A DNA stretch of 64,000 nt from Cristatella mucedo (GCA_009760855.2 WPIO01000020.1:2537501-2601500), one strand, 5' to 3'; shown: positions 34,673 through 48,369, numbered from the stretch's first letter. Numbers and translations are program-made. Notes: generated by a model from the letters alone, not told the origin.

Positions 34673-37600
34673 ATGGGGGACTTCGCCAGACGACGACTGC
34701 CGACACAGAACCTTGTACACAAGTTACAAGCGCGGGAAACATTCCAGTGTAAGCCCGGCACTCACATGCATACTGCGAGGGACCTGTATTGCAATATATT
34801 CCCCAACTTCACTGTCATTAACGTCGAAAAGCCACCGTGCTTTCTGCGAAAGTTCTCACCGGATGGCCAGCACTTCATAGCGTTCTCTGCCGACCAGGCG
34901 TCAGTGGAAATATATCGTTTCCAAGGCCCAGCAGCTGCAGAGGATCTACTTTACAGCTGCACTAGTCAGGACTTCTTAGATCTGACCGATCAGCCTGCAG
35001 CCGTGCATGGCAGTTTCTTTGACAGGTTCTTCAAGCTGGCGCACGTGGTCACATTGGCTGCATTGCCGGAGATCCTGAATAGGGAATGCAGTCTCTTCAC
35101 CGACGGTGGCAACTACCTCATAGTTGGCTCTGCTTGCTTTGTTCCGGAGGATCCGCACCCGCTTTTCAATGAGGTCTATCGAAACAACGAGTCGGTAGCG
35201 CCTAACCTTCAGTCTCCTCTGGAGAACTACACTCTGTATGTCGTCAGCATTGAAACGGGCATAATGTGTGACAAGAGGACATTCAAATGTGACAAGATAT
35301 TTTTGTCCAACAATCAAGGAATATATCTTTACAAAGACCTCTTAGCAGTCCTGTCCATTCAGCATCAAACTATACACTTATACCAGATAGGCGTGGATGG
35401 AACCATCACAGACATGCATAAAATAGGTGTGTTGGCGTGTGCTAAATGCATTTCGTGTACAATACACTGGTTCTGATTTGTGTTCGGCATGTTACTGTCA
35501 AAATTGGTTGGTGCCATTCGCGTTAGGCCGTTTCTGCTACGAGGATGACGAGTATGTGGTGGCCCACATGAACAGCAGAGCCCGGGTCGGTCTGTCTGCA
35601 GCAAGCGCTCCTCGACCATTTTTCGAGAGAGCCCTCAACTCGCTGAAGCATAGGCTGTTGGCATTCCTGTTTAAGAGAGCTAACGAGAAAAGGGACCCCG
35701 AAGAAATGAGAAGGTATAGCAGCAGCTGCTGTTGGTTGTTGCAAGTTGCTCTTGCATTCCGTGCATGGAAAGCAGTGCAATTTTTACCTATATTGTAGGT
35801 TCTATATGTATTTTGATCAGTTCAAAGCTCTTCGGATGTGGAAAATGCAGCTCTTGGATAAAACGACTCTTTTGATTAAATATGCAAGTGAGAATGCTGT
35901 CACACTGCGTGACCTGGACCCAAACTTTCAACAGGTGTTTTTTGTAGTATATGACATCACATCTGCAAAGGTAATGCGTGTACTCGTGTCGATGCATGAA
36001 TATCCATGTTTGTGTGCATCCATGTTTGTGTGCATCCATGCTTGTATGCATGTGTAGTTATGAAATGTGCTTTTAGCAAATTCCTAGAAGCATTTTTGTA
36101 AATGGCAAAACAGGTTGGTTAGCTGCACTGTCAATGTAAGAACATGCATTCCGTATCTCAGAAGGGCTTTTTCCCAGAACAACGCTCACACGACCCGGGT
36201 CGTGAAGAATTGAGCACCTTGCCTCTGGACTAAGACATAGGGGCAAGGCTGGCATAGAAGCATAACAATTTTTTTGCGCAATTGCAGTTGATGAATATGT
36301 GTTTCTCAGCTTCATTTTAAATATCGCCATGTCTAAATGCCAGCCGGTTGTGAGTTCCAGGCTCTAGGTGCATAGGACCTGAAGGTGAGGTCACCAAAGG
36401 AGTATTGGTGAGAGGTATAGCTAGCGACCGAGTTAGAGAGGAGTGCTTGTGTGAGAAAGGCCTGTATTTCCGACTGCTAAGCCAGGACGACCACGAAGGA
36501 CCAACTGTCGAGTGACAGAACCTTGAAGTCGATGTGCTTCTTGATAAGGAGCCTGTCTAGGTCGAGAGAATGTGTCATTTGCCAGTTGCATCTTTCATAT
36601 TAGGTGAGCTAAGGTAGTGCAATAATTGTGATTGATTCGTTAGTGCTTTAAATATTGTCACCACATTTTTATTAACTTGAGGGTTTTGCAGCCCACTGAA
36701 AAGATGTTGCTCATTTGGCTGTGGTGCTTGGCTAGAGTGAGAAGAAATGATATAACTGAATGGTTTTTTGAGGTCAGTAGGCTTTCTAGGGTTAGAACCA
36801 TAGATAACATCAGGAGCAGGAAATTTAAAAGTAAATGTTCTTCCAAGTTTGAACCAGAAGGTTCTTGACAGCCATAGCCCTCTTCAACACCAAAGGGCCT
36901 ACTAGGAGCTAGAGTGCTGAAGGTTGTCTTGCTGTACAGGAAGCATTTTTAGCTGCTATTGATGCCGGATGGCCCCCTGTGTAGACATACCCTAAAGCTT
37001 GTATAGCGATCGTGTGCAGCATGACTCTATCTGCTGCATGAAAATATGGTACCCTCTCTAAAAAAATTGCCACCATTTGATCTGCTTTGAATCAGCATGC
37101 CTGGGGCCTTTAGTGGCTCTAAACATGCAGTCAACTTATTTCAGGTGAGCCGGAAGTTACATTTAGAAGGTATGCCATCTGGAAGCCTCTTGAGACCCCA
37201 CTTTGAACTCATTATCCCCTCTGGGAGAACCTGTTGCTGCACATCGACGGCACTACTCGGTCGGCTTACTTTGTTCCATCTAAAAACCCTGCGAACCGAT
37301 GTGATCGGAAGGCATGCGGTCCGGATGGCTTCTAGTGTATCTTCAACATATCTTTTAAACCAAAATTTGGGAGTTCAGAAAGCTAGCTGGAAACCTCTTC
37401 AGTACTCGTTTTCCAAGAATTATGTGCAGTCCTGCAGTCCAAGAATTATGTGCGTTGCCTCTTTAGGTTTGTGATAATGCAGCTAACTCTTTACAGTAAC
37501 CAAAATCTGATCGACCCTTTACACAAACTGATAGCCCCCTTGAAGCTGCTTGCCGAAAGTATGCCGTCCGTCGCAGCAGCCGTTTTTTTGACGGTGGTTT

Positions 37601-40600
37601 TAGCCTCACCCAAGAGAAACACACTGAATCTGCTTGCCGAAGGTGCTGATCTCCAAGCTCCTCCCATGAAGCCTGGCTGCCACCAAGGAGGGTGGGTGGA
37701 GGGAGGGATACAAGACGTGTCGCCTGCCCACCTCCCACCACATGGTGGCTGGGTTTTATGTGAGACGGTGCTTAATCATCCAGCTCTCCTCTGCTTACGA
37801 CCAGATGTGCAACCTGCTGCTTGATGGCAGGCATTATGACCAAGGTCGTGCTAGTGCATTCACTGGTTAGTTTTTCATTGGCTACTATCAAACAGACCAG
37901 CTGAAACTTATTAACATCTGAAGTATGGTTGAATTGGAAGTAAGAAGAGAGTGGTAATCTCACTGCCAGTCTCTCTCAAGTCGTGTGCTGGCCATATTCA
38001 CGCATGCAACTGCAGTGCTAGGGCAGCAGCTGACCACCGTGTTGGTAGAGTGGTGTAGTTTTTGTGTTCGTGTTGTTTTTGAAAAGTCGCCAACCCAGCA
38101 TAATTCCCCGGATCAGATTGGGCTAACAAAGCATTAGCCTCATCATGACTATTTATCACAGCTGTGCTTACCGTTGTCTCTTGGGTTGGCCCAACTGCAA
38201 GAGCACCCAATTAGAAGCGTGTAGGCTGGCAAAAGGTTTTTAGCACATTCAGCTACTTAAACGATATTTTTTGTACAAACTCTGGACTACTAAATTCCAG
38301 CATTAGTTAAGACTATATTATGGACAAAGTTTGTCAAAAAAGTTGTGAACCAGCACTGATATATTGCTTACAATCTACCAAAAGCTGTAAAGACTTAACA
38401 GCTATCAAGGCTGCTTCTGGTTTTTGGCAGGAGCCTAGTATTTCTGAAGATATTTTTTTGTAGCATCAACCCACTGTTTCACACTTAGACTCACTAGGTT
38501 GTCTGGAATTGTACTTTAAATAAAACAGTTCGATAGTTCAAAGGCTAAGGTTGCTGGGTACCCAATTTTATCCATGTGTTGAATTGAGCTGAAATGGTTA
38601 AAAGTGATAAAGCATGGCAATGATCAAGGTAAGAGCAAAAGCCACCAATCTTCGTTTTCTGATGAACAAAAAATTAAAGGACCCACATGAATCTTTTCTC
38701 ACAGTCACGCTGATGTTAAAAGAGCACAATAATATGCCGATAAGAAATTAGAAAGTGTTGTAATGTCAGGCAAAAATAAACACTGTATTGTATCGTAGCA
38801 CTCACAATATTTTGTTTTTAAAGAGAATCCTGTATGCATTTTCCAACTTTGTTCATGTGAAAAATTATAAATTCCAAAGTTCGCTTGACAAAGCATCCAG
38901 ATCTGAAAATTAGAAATCGCGCAGACTGACCTTGATGCTTGCAAGATTAATGTTCAAACCTATTTTTGCTTAACTTTCGTCGTCGGAATGATTAACTAAA
39001 TTGCGTTGGCTAGCTTTTAGTTATCTTTTACGAGCAAGCATCGCGATATATGGGCAGGAGCCGCCACGCACTGTGGCCAGCTGCTGGTGGCCAGCCGAGG
39101 TAAGACACCAAGACCCATTTGCAGCCTGAGGAGCCAAGTGGAACTGGTTGCCCCCCCCCCGGCCTTCATTGGGCAATATCAAGTGTCTAGCCGATTGCGT
39201 TTACCAGAAGTAGGCTTTCCGAAAGTTGCAAGCCACCACTACTTCCTTCCTGTGTGCAGAAACTACAGTTGAAGTGTAAAGATCGCAAGATCTGCCACAC
39301 TATAGGGATCGGTTTGTCTGATCAGTCGGTTTGTTTGAATGCCATTTGCAGTTCGATTGGGCACTCTGCAATGTGTGTGCGTCTGGTACCATAATCACAA
39401 TCCTGAAGACAGCGCGTGCTGCAAGTGCAATCTTGGTCGGCGGACTGCCGTGCAAACAGTAGGATAGTACTGTGCACAGCATGGCTATATCAGACTCGGC
39501 TGACTTACTCAGCTCTCTGGGGGTGGGGGTCTTTTCCTTTAACTGTGTTTACGCTTCTCTTGAGGAGGTTCGGACTAAACATGGATTTGCTCCTGAGATC
39601 TGTTGCTGCTCCTGCTCATTTCATGCATCCGTGTAAGTATTCCCCAATTAGGGAGACAGATCTTTATTGTATCCATGTTTTTAGGCAGGTGTGGTCAGTC
39701 TCGCTTTTATCCTTATATATGTTCTTGGCATCCCAGCTGACTAATGCATGCAATAGCCAGAGTTTTACACGGTACTGCTGGTTTTTTGTCTGAGTCCTTT
39801 TTTGTTTTGCTCTGTGTGCACAGTAATTGGTTCAAGTATCTGAGCTGTTTCTCTGCTATCTCTGTGAAGATTGTCTCTGCAAATACGAGTCAGCAGGGGC
39901 AAGCATGCTATATAGATATAGATAGTTAAATGGAAACTCGATGTGATGATGTCGTGAAAGGGCAATGTATTGGTCGGCTGATGTGTAATCTTATTCCTGT
40001 TTGTTGCACAGATACTGGCTGTTTATGAAAAGTCGTCAGACCAGCTGTTGTCACTTTTTGAGAACTTCTGTGATATGTTTCGTAATGCCATCAGCTCGAA
40101 TGAGGCTCAGTTCACATGCTCTCCATCAAGCAACATTTATGCTCGGCAGATACAAGATAATTTCATGAAGACAATCACCTATGCAAGGTATAGTCTGGTA
40201 TTGCAGCCTATGTATGCTAATGATAATTATGTTTGTAACTCGCAGTGCTCCATCTTATGAGTAAGAAATGATTCATTGCATTGCCTTATTAGGATTTGGT
40301 CTCGGAAACGAACGACTTTTGTGGTTGTCGTGTCGAGTGTTTCGTGCTTTGTATTTATTTGCCTGCCCGTCGAACAGTCCTTCGGAGTGCGTTAGCTGTG
40401 GAAATTATTCATGGCATTGTTTTTGGCTTAGTTTCTGCCTTTTTGGCATTCCTTGATTTTATGTACCGGCATGACTTTTTTTTTCACATTAGTCTCAACA
40501 AGTTATTTTAGCCCTCGACACGTGCTTGTAGTCTAGTTAGGAAATAAAGGCGTCCAAGACATTCATATTCGGGGAGGGGATGAGGGGGAAGAAGGAAAGC

Positions 40601-43600
40601 TTTAATTGAAGATAGGAAACAGATATGCTACTTAAATGACTAATGATAACTATTTGCACTATGGATGCTGCTGGTGTCAAAAGTATTAGCAACGAACTTA
40701 CCCCCCCCCACTCAGTCTCAAAAGGCGCATTTCACTACTACGAATGAACCAATTGGTCAAACGTTTGCCAGAAATGTAAGTACTGGCTCCACTAAACCGT
40801 GACTGCTGCTGGTTAAGTAGAACACCTTCCGCCCATAGTTAGTGCATTGTGCATTTAAAGCTGAAAAAACGGATGGTTGCTAAGGAGTTCGGGTATTACA
40901 CCATGGCCTCACCAGGGACTGACAAACTCAAATATGTTTTTAGATATTTGCTCCATAGGAACTCTCTTATGTCTGTGTAATCACTGGGGGCATGAGAGTT
41001 GGATTTCCCTACCCATAGTCAAAGGGTTGGATTCTTCAGGCTGTTTTTGGAACCAGGTCCAACGTGAGTTGGGGGTCACCTCTCGACAGCTCTTTTAAGG
41101 GAGGACTACAGGCCTCTTCCTTCGTCGGCACAAGCAGCCGACAAACTAACTCGGACTCTTTAAATTAAATCATCCATAGAGCAGTCAGCTAAGCTTAAAG
41201 CTCACGAATGTATGGCTAGCAATCGCAGTCAGGTTGCCCTGGTGGGACGACTTTCACTTGAAAGTGCTGGGTCTTCAGTGATGGAAAGTGTTTGTTCGGA
41301 AACTCTTAGACGCTGGCCACCAGCAGTGCCTCACAGAGACAGTGCACCGAGGCTTGCCAGATATGACGTAATAGTAATAATAATAATAATAATAGTAAGG
41401 CACTTGATAAAGCGCCCTCAGAGAACTCAATCTCTTTCTAGGTGCTTTACATTTGCTGCAAAGGGAACTCGATTGAATGGTGAGTAACATCATGTTTGAT
41501 AAACAAATAATGAGAAGAATCGCCAAGCACAAGCCGTTGCCGGTTACCGAGCGATACAGAATATGGCAAATAATTGATATAAATAAAAGTAATTATGTAT
41601 AAATAAATAAGTAGTAATTATATTATTAATTATAATATTACGTATGATTCTGTCATCACAATGGCCATCTCAGATGAGTCGGTCACCGTGCCACGTGGTC
41701 ACGTGCCACGGCTGACGAGTGAAGTCCAGTTTTAATTCGCTAGCGAATCCAAATTAATTCTTTTTGCTAACCGTAAACGAAGAGAATTTGCGTCGGCAGA
41801 AACATGACATGTACACCATGCCTCCCTGAGTGCTGGCAGCCAGCAGTGCAATTTGATGACAGAAGTGTAATTGTTTGGGTTTGCTTCTGCTTCTCCATCG
41901 TGTCAGAGTTTTGCACCGTATTACATCAACGTGGTGGAAAATGGTGGGATTGTAAGTGGTCTTCTGTGGAGTGATTGCATTTTACAGAAAGACCCAAAGC
42001 ACACTGTATAGGCTTTGTAGACGGGATTTTTGTGTAAGCAGATGAAACAGTCATGAGTTGGGTGAGTCAGTAGCCTAACCTAATTTTGAGTGCACAAGTA
42101 TTGGCGAGGCTGCATAAAATGGTCCCCTGACCAAAAAAGTTCCGCTTCTGATATAAAAAATGTTGCAAATGCTTTTAAGTGCTAAAATAAATTCACACCC
42201 CACGATAAGCTATAACCTATCTGAGTGGCTCCAGCATAGAGCAAGCTAAGCTTCACTATTATATGGCCCTGTTGTTCTCCAAACGTCCGGCAAACATGAG
42301 AAAAGCGACTCTTTTAAGATGTGATACGGCCCACCGGAGCACCGAGCTCTCTATACACTTCACCCCAGAGAACCACAATCGGATTGAGATCTGATGATTC
42401 ACTCGACCACTCCATTAGTGCAATGGCCCTAAACTATATTCCACCGTGTAGTGAAAAAGAAAATTAAACACTTATCTGCTTTTAGCGTAGGCTTCTTGTC
42501 TTTCTTCAAAAGAAAACCGTGTCCACGAATGCTCATTATACTAGTACTGCAATGCTTTAGAGTAGTTCTAAATAACGTCGTATGTCATGAAGCCAGGTAT
42601 CTGCTACAGAAGCAGCCTCTATGTGTGACCCAATTGCCTCAAAATTTCTTCGAATTTCTGTCTACAGAAGGCAGCTATCATTGAAAGCTTCATTGGGGCA
42701 AAACGTAGTATTGCATGCAGTTTCAGTTATCAAAAATGGCAAATTTACTCTTACCATCCCATTTGGTTTTGCTCCTGTCTTCGTGAGTCCAGTGTACCCT
42801 CACCCCTGACTACTCCAAATGAGCCACTTTACGCTTGATGGGCAGAAGTGGCTTCTTTTTATTTGTTCTGAGCAAACATACCTCGTTTATATAGTTGGTG
42901 CCTGATCGTATACCCACCACCTAGCTTTGTAGTAGCAGGCTTTATGATAAGAATAATATAAGAGAACTGGATCTCTTTCTAGGCACTTTCCAGATATCTA
43001 TAGAAAGCATTTCCAAATAGCTTGAGTGCAAACCCTCTCTGAGGGTGAGAAGCTGCCTAAAGCTTCTCTCTTTGTCAGTCGGTCCGAGCTGGTAGAGTCA
43101 CATGTAGGCGGCCTGGTCTCGGTGCATTATCGATTAAACCGGCTGCAGCCATCTTCATCAGGCTCGCCAAAGCCTCACCAGTTCGGAATTCTGTAGCAAT
43201 TGTAATGTTACCAAGTCTGTTTGATGCAAAGCCCGCATTTGGAAGTAAACTAAAAGGTAGGCATGCCGGTTGGCGATAGAGTGAGGTTGGGAAATGAGCA
43301 TAGCCGGTGAACTGCTGCTTTCATACTACTGCCCATGTCTAAGCACCTCCAAAATTGGGCATTGCAGTTGCTTTCAAGGCACGGTGGAATGGGGAAATAT
43401 GCTATTTGAAAATGAGTTTAAAGGGTTAAAGGATGCTTTCTCTTGTTGTTTTTCTGTTGTACACGCGGGTTATTGATAAGTACCATCGTAAAAGGTAATT
43501 TAATTGGGCATTTCATTCATTCTTTGTGCTTCGGTCAAATGTTTGCAGTCAAATATCTACTACTCATCATATACAAGCAGTCGCCTATACTTATGAGCTC

Positions 43601-46600
43601 GAGTGTATATCCCATTAAGTGTGTTTTGGATAGGTTGAAATGATCTATACAGTTTGATTCTGTCCCTGCTGCGAACCCAGAGGAGCTATTTTGCCACTGC
43701 ACTACTACTGGGCAAACAGTCACTACTACTGGGCAAACAGTAGATTGACGGATTCTTATGATTCAAAAAATAAGAGTGGTAATTAAAAACAGTGGATGCC
43801 CGTCCTTGTGTTAAAAGTATTTGGCCTGGCAATAAAATGTTTACTTGCCCAATTCGTCAACTATGTGTTTTATGTATAGTGCGCAGGAATGGCTGATTTA
43901 TTTTTCTTTATGCTAAGTCGGAAGCCGTCTGCCTGCACCAGGTCGGTGGCACCGTGCCGGATGGAACAAGACTTTCGGGAAGAAAAAAGCCGACTGTCTT
44001 TAATAGTCCGCTGGTCCACTACCTTAGTTCTTGGCCCTTGAGGGAAGGAAGGCTTGTGGATGAAGTGCAGAGGCTGTGCTCTATTCTTTGATGCCACATG
44101 TCTTTAATCTATTGCTAACACATACATTTTTTCTTTTTTAAATGTTTCATTGCATCTAGTATAGGTTGTAGTTGCTGCTTGTCCTATGGACTTGCAAAAA
44201 GATTGTAAAGGTGCAGCATGTGCTGCAAGGCATACAGCAAAACGTGCTCAAGGGCAACAGAAGTGAACACATTGTTGTTGCAAGGGCTGCTGATGGTTGA
44301 CAATTCTCATGGTAATAAGTGCAATACAGCATTTTTTTTTATAGCGCCCCAAGAGATCAAACAGTCATCATTAGAGGTCGAGATGTTTACGATTGCACAA
44401 AGACAAAGTATCAAATCAATATTAGGGATGCCATGCATATATAAAGTATTTGAGAAGGGCTGCCTATAACCACCATCTATCACTAAAGAGAATATATTGA
44501 CCATCTATATACATTTGGTTAGTGCGTACAGTTGGCCAAAAGACCCGGTAGTTTATGCCTGATTAAGAAACACTTTTTAATCCGGCAAACTGGCATTGAA
44601 CAAGTTCCCACCCACCTCTCAACTATATCACGGTCTACTTGTTGGGTGTCTTGATACTCTTGCCTTGTGGCAAGACACTGCCGAGTAGATACCTAGTCGT
44701 GCACTTCGAATGCCTGTTCTTTATCTATGCTAACTCGTTTTTGTCTAGATTTGTTTTTTGTTGATAAATATTGGATGCAGGCTCTCTGTTTGTAAGCTCT
44801 TGTATGCTGTAGGCTTCTTTGATGTCACAAATCGTGCTGTAGGCGTGCCTAGCGTTTAGTTTCGTAATGATCATGTACATTTGTCTGAGGGCACTAGTTC
44901 TTACACATTTTATAATTCATTTGTATAGCACCCTACGAGAACATAATGTCTATTCAGGTGCTTCACACATGCCACTGGGCTCGAGCCCACGATCTGGGTG
45001 ATCAAATACATTCACCTTTATATTGGTCGAGGCAAGGACCTTCAACCACTGGGCTAAATGAATCATCGTCTGCATTCGTATATGACTATTGGCATGCAAT
45101 TTATATCGTAGCAAACTTACCTACTTTAGATCAATGTGCGACTTTTTAGGCATGGATGTCATACAGAGGCTGTCACCAGACTACTGGCACAATTGCCCAT
45201 CAGTGCTCAGTCGTACAGCAACAGCCCCTACCTAGACTTGTCATTGTTTAATTATGATCAGAAGTGGATTTCGCTAATGGAGAGGCCTAAAATATGTGGA
45301 GATCATCCAGTTAGGTAACGTTCTACTGCTGTACTTTTGACTGTAGTTTGAGCCTACTTGCATTTGATTGCAGAACTTTTGTTTTTGTTACAAAGTAGTA
45401 TTAGTAATAATACATTTGTATAGTGCCCTCAGAGAACTGAATCTCTTTCTAGGCACTTTACAGATTCTGTGTAAAAAGCATTACCAAATGATTGATGATA
45501 ACATCCTCAAGCACCATGCAAAGTGTAAACAGGAACATGCACTCTGAAGAATCAAATTAATGAGTTGATAGCTTCCAGTTCGAAAACAACCTCAGCCCAG
45601 TTGAGGATAATGTCAGCTTATAATCTGAATAATGATAATAATATATTTGTATAGCACCCTTAGAGAACTTAATCTTTTTGTGGGCACTTTACATATTCTG
45701 TAAAGTAAGCATGATCAACTGGTTAGTGGTAACATGCATAATGTCACCAAGCATAATAGGGTTAGAGGTAACATGCACATTATCAACTTGTAAATGTGGT
45801 TAGTGGTAACATGCACAGTGTCAGCATGCATAGGCACACAAAGGGCAAATCATAAGGACAAACCAAATGCTGTGAGAAGCAGGTATATAATGATAAATGA
45901 GCTTGCATAGCACCATGGGAAAAGTGGACCTCTTTCTAAGCACTTCACATAGTCTGGAAAAGAAGCATACGAGTAATAATAATTATATAATAATAAGTCA
46001 TTTATGATGCACTGAAAAGAACTAAATCTCTACTTCCCAAAAAGAAATAGCTAAAGAGTTATTTACCACCGAGGTATCACGATTAGACAAGTATGTAAAA
46101 GTGCTTAAGCATGCTTAGACAAGCATGCAAGATCAAACAGGAAGACACTGTGGAGCATACACTTCATATGCTTGAAGATCCTTTTATCTAAGTATATCTG
46201 AATTTTTGCAATATTATGTAGGTGATTATGTTAAACGGCCTTGACAATGAGCTTGAGCCGTCAGTTGGTCACCACAGTTCAGTTTGCCCCCATTTCACAA
46301 AGCAAACGTAATATTGGCAAACGACAATGCCGTTGCTTCTTAGAGCTGAATCTTTCCCTCCCAGAATAGTCTGAGAATGTTAGTATGCTTAAACTTGCTG
46401 ATTATCTGTCTTGTTTTTGAGTACCTTGCATCTTTTTCACCTGAGAAATATAGCACAAACCCCAATTCTTATGTAGTCCCACGGACTGGTTTATTGCTAC
46501 TGCTAAGTAATCCAGTTGTACTCGAGTCTCTGGCTTTTCATTTCCGATGGTCTTTATTGCCTTCATTTGTTTCGGAACTGTTGCTAGAGACATGTTCAGC

Positions 46601-47452
46601 GCTGCCCACTTGCATTATGGATTTAATCAGCTGTGATAGCTCTGTCGCCATGCCTTTTCTTGGCCACCCTATCTCATTTTTAGTCTGGTGCTGTTGCTGT
46701 CTTTTTTTGCAATTTCTTTAATATTCTTAGTGTTTTTGCAGTTTTCTTAAAATATCTTGCTTAATCTCTACTTGATGCTGTATCTTATCATCTTGATGAG
46801 TCAGCTAGTGCTCGGGTATGTGCACGGGTGTCAATTTTAGCTACGATTGAACTTAGTATATGGTTCTTCGGGCATTTCTCTGTAGAAATCACACTGAACA
46901 CTTTGCTCCAAAGTAGAAAGTAAGCGCTGCCACTAGCCTTTCTGAGAAGACGTTAAACTGTGACTGACTCAGAGCGCTAGAGCAGAGTCATCCATGTGCT
47001 GTTCAAAGTGTGCGTGCGTGCAGCTCGTGTGTTAGCATGGATTACGCCGTCCTTATGGCTAACCACCGCAACCTACATCTGTGGCCAGCTTCTGCCCGTG
47101 TAGCTTGCTATGGTTGATTCTTCAAGTTCTTATAGGCTATTTACTACTCACTTTTTAATCAGTCCTGTCTGTGATGTGCTAGGTTCGCCATAGCTTGCAG
47201 CTTTGTTTTGTTTGGCAAGGTAGATCAGAAAGTTTGTGACTGCCTTTCAGATTTTACGGTCGAAAGTGTGGCCTCATGAAGTTTATGATTTATACCGGAT
47301 CTACGGACAAACTGGTCCATCCACCAAACTCATCTTCCAGGCGGCTAGTTGCATTTACCTTTCATCCAAGCATGCCATTTGCCATCAGTGTTCAGCGCAA
47401 CAATGCTGAGTACATTGTCAACTTCCACATTCGTCATTCGCTGTCAAAGTAG
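34673..47452 (+). CDS. DET1: DET1 (de-etiolated-1 homolog), CUL4-DDB1 E3 ligase subunit
   Basis: DET1 works with DDB1, DDA1 and COP1 in a CUL4A ubiquitin ligase; in mammals this complex degrades JUN and ETS factors in the nucleus. Six exons: 34673-35426, 35527-35713, 35799-35970, 40012-40187, 45150-45314, 47251-47452. All are GT-AG, in phase, and give 551 aa (human about 550). Family blocks appear in order: [142 protein letters not shown], and the closing [21 protein letters not shown] chose ATG 34673 (context GCCATGG) because the frame upstream has only a GTG and matches no family N-terminus. Introns 3 and 4 (4.0 and 5.0 kb) carry L2, SINE and Tc1 remains. The gene is divergent from HNRNPK. 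Confidence 0.97.
35990..36056 (+). repeat. 16-bp tandem repeat
   Basis: TGTTTGTGTGCATCCA units, about three, with one or two changes, in DET1 intron 3. Confidence 0.75.
36170..36262 (-). repeat. SINE-B head fragment
   Basis: ACGACCCGGGTCGTGAAG, ACCTTGCCTCTGGACTAAG and GGGGCAAGGCT resemble the tRNA-like head of the copy at 10380-10440. Confidence 0.5.
36280..36605 (-). mobile_element. Old, diverged L2-A fragment in DET1 intron 3
   Basis: GTGAGTTCCAGGCTCTAGG, GGTCACCAAAGGAGTATTGG and AGTGACAGAACCTTGAAGTC match the L2-A C-terminal ORF region. No intact frame. Confidence 0.65.
36606..40011 (+). other. DET1 intron 3 interior, no feature recognised
   Basis: Open frames of up to about 125 codons (for example 37097-37474, 37450-37824, 39416-39793) match nothing known to me and are not supported by splice signals. 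A short poly-C tract lies at about 39152. The intron ends TTGTTGCACAG at 40011. Confidence 0.5.
41358..41525 (-). mobile_element. L2-A 3'-UTR fragment in DET1 intron 4
   Basis: (TAA)n tail at about 41370-41398, the GCGCCCTCAGAGAACTC motif, TTTACATTTGCTGCAAAG, then truncated UTR. Confidence 0.85.
42240..42445 (-). pseudogene. Tc1-like transposase C-terminal fragment
   Basis: On the - strand the frame reads [20 protein letters not shown], the diagnostic Tc1 motif WPSQSPDLNPIExLW, followed by [14 protein letters not shown] and a stop. The catalytic third acidic residue position is changed (IE to IV). No ends are recognised. Confidence 0.7.
42948..43012 (-). mobile_element. Degraded L2-like 3'-terminal fragment
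   Basis: AATAATATAAGAGAACTGG and ATCTCTTTCTAGGCACTTTC. Confidence 0.5.
43700..43741 (+). repeat. Perfect 21-bp tandem duplication
   Basis: CACTACTACTGGGCAAACAG plus T, twice without a spacer. Confidence 0.9.
44912..45062 (-). repeat. SINE-A copy in DET1 intron 4
   Basis: On the - strand: CCCAGTGGTTGAAGGTCC (box A region), GTGGGCTCGAGCCC (box B region), GTGTGAAGCACCTGAATAG and the L2-like end GGGTGCTATACAAATG. It ends 87 bp before DET1 exon 5. Confidence 0.75.
45400..45540 (-). mobile_element. L2-A-related 3' end, first of four in a row
   Basis: AGTAATAATAC tail, GTGCCCTCAGAGAACTG, CACTTTACAGATTCTGTG, then truncation. Confidence 0.7.
45630..45893 (-). mobile_element. L2-A-related 3' end, second of four
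   Basis: AATGATAATAATA tail, GCACCCTTAGAGAACTTAATC, then a UTR with GTTAGTGGTAACATGCACAG. It is diverged but longer than its neighbours. Confidence 0.75.
45894..45975 (-). mobile_element. L2-A-related 3' end, third of four
   Basis: GCACCATGGGAAAAGTGGAC and TTTCTAAGCACTTCACATAG. Only the terminal part. Confidence 0.6.
45976..46255 (-). mobile_element. L2-A-related 3' end, fourth of four
   Basis: TAATAATAATTATATAATAA tail, GCACTGAAAAGAACTAAATC, later ATTTTTGCAATATTATGTAG, which resembles the L2-A ORF segment read as FQLHNIA. Strongly diverged. Confidence 0.55.
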
Positions 47453-47999
47453 TAGAATAGCAATAGCAGTAGCTCGTGACCGCACATTGCCACCAAGTAT
47501 TTGTTGTGCAACGACTTATGTTCCGGAATTGTTCCAGCTATCACCAACGGTGTTTTTATAGTCGTGTTGATTTGACATGCTGGTGGAATGTTGAGTGCAT
47601 GACTGTAGTTAGCTGCTGTTAGGATAGTTTCTTCACAACCTTTTACAAGTGATAGCTCTGATGCTAACACCACAGGAGCTGGCATGGCAGTGCCTTCAAC
47701 TTATAACCACAGTTCTGCTTAGTAGCAGAATTGATCCTCTAGGTAGTTGCGTTGATGCTGCTTTGCTCTAACTGACACTTTTGTCAGCGCATATTTTGGT
47801 GCTTTTGTGTTAAGCATCTTGTATTTCTGCAACGTTTGCGGCTAATTTATCCATAAACTGATTGCTTCTAGCTCTCATGTGTGCCAGCTATCCCATTGTT
47901 CAACGATGTATTATCCCTTGGTTTTTACTACAGCACTATGGAATAGATCGAAGGACAAGTTGTTGGTGATGATTGATAAAACTTGTTGAAGGGATCACT

Positions 48000-48110
48000 C
48001 TTTTAAGGTCCTACACAGAGAGTGAGTGAGAAAGTGCCAGCAAGGGGAGTGAGGGAGGGAGAGTGAGAGAGAGGGGCAGAGAGGAGGGGGAAAGAGGAAG
48101 AGGGAATGAA
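48000..48110 (+). repeat. GA-rich low-complexity tract
   Basis: Irregular GAG/GGA runs, no open frame of interest. It lies in the DET1 3' flank, where no AATAAA is visible. Confidence 0.7.
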
Positions 48111-48369
48111 AGAAGCATCTGCTAACAAAGAGTGGCTGGGAGCATTTTTAGTGACCCTATGATGCTGCATCCCCTTAATGGTACTTCAGATAGGCTGAAC
48201 AAAAACAGAGGAGCACCTATCTAGCTAGCCTGGTTCAGCATCATGTATCCAGGGCGGCGTGTAGTTGGGCCAGTATCCGGCTGGAGTCAGACACGAGTTA
48301 TAATTGGTGCCCCATAACTTGTCGCATCTACTTTCCGACGTCTTTCCGATGAGTGCCACTGAGTCACTA

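Noticed and set aside
37097-37824. Two overlapping frames of 124-125 codons in DET1 intron 3
   Set aside because: No similarity, no splice context linking them to DET1, and frequent short frames of this size are expected in this stretch.
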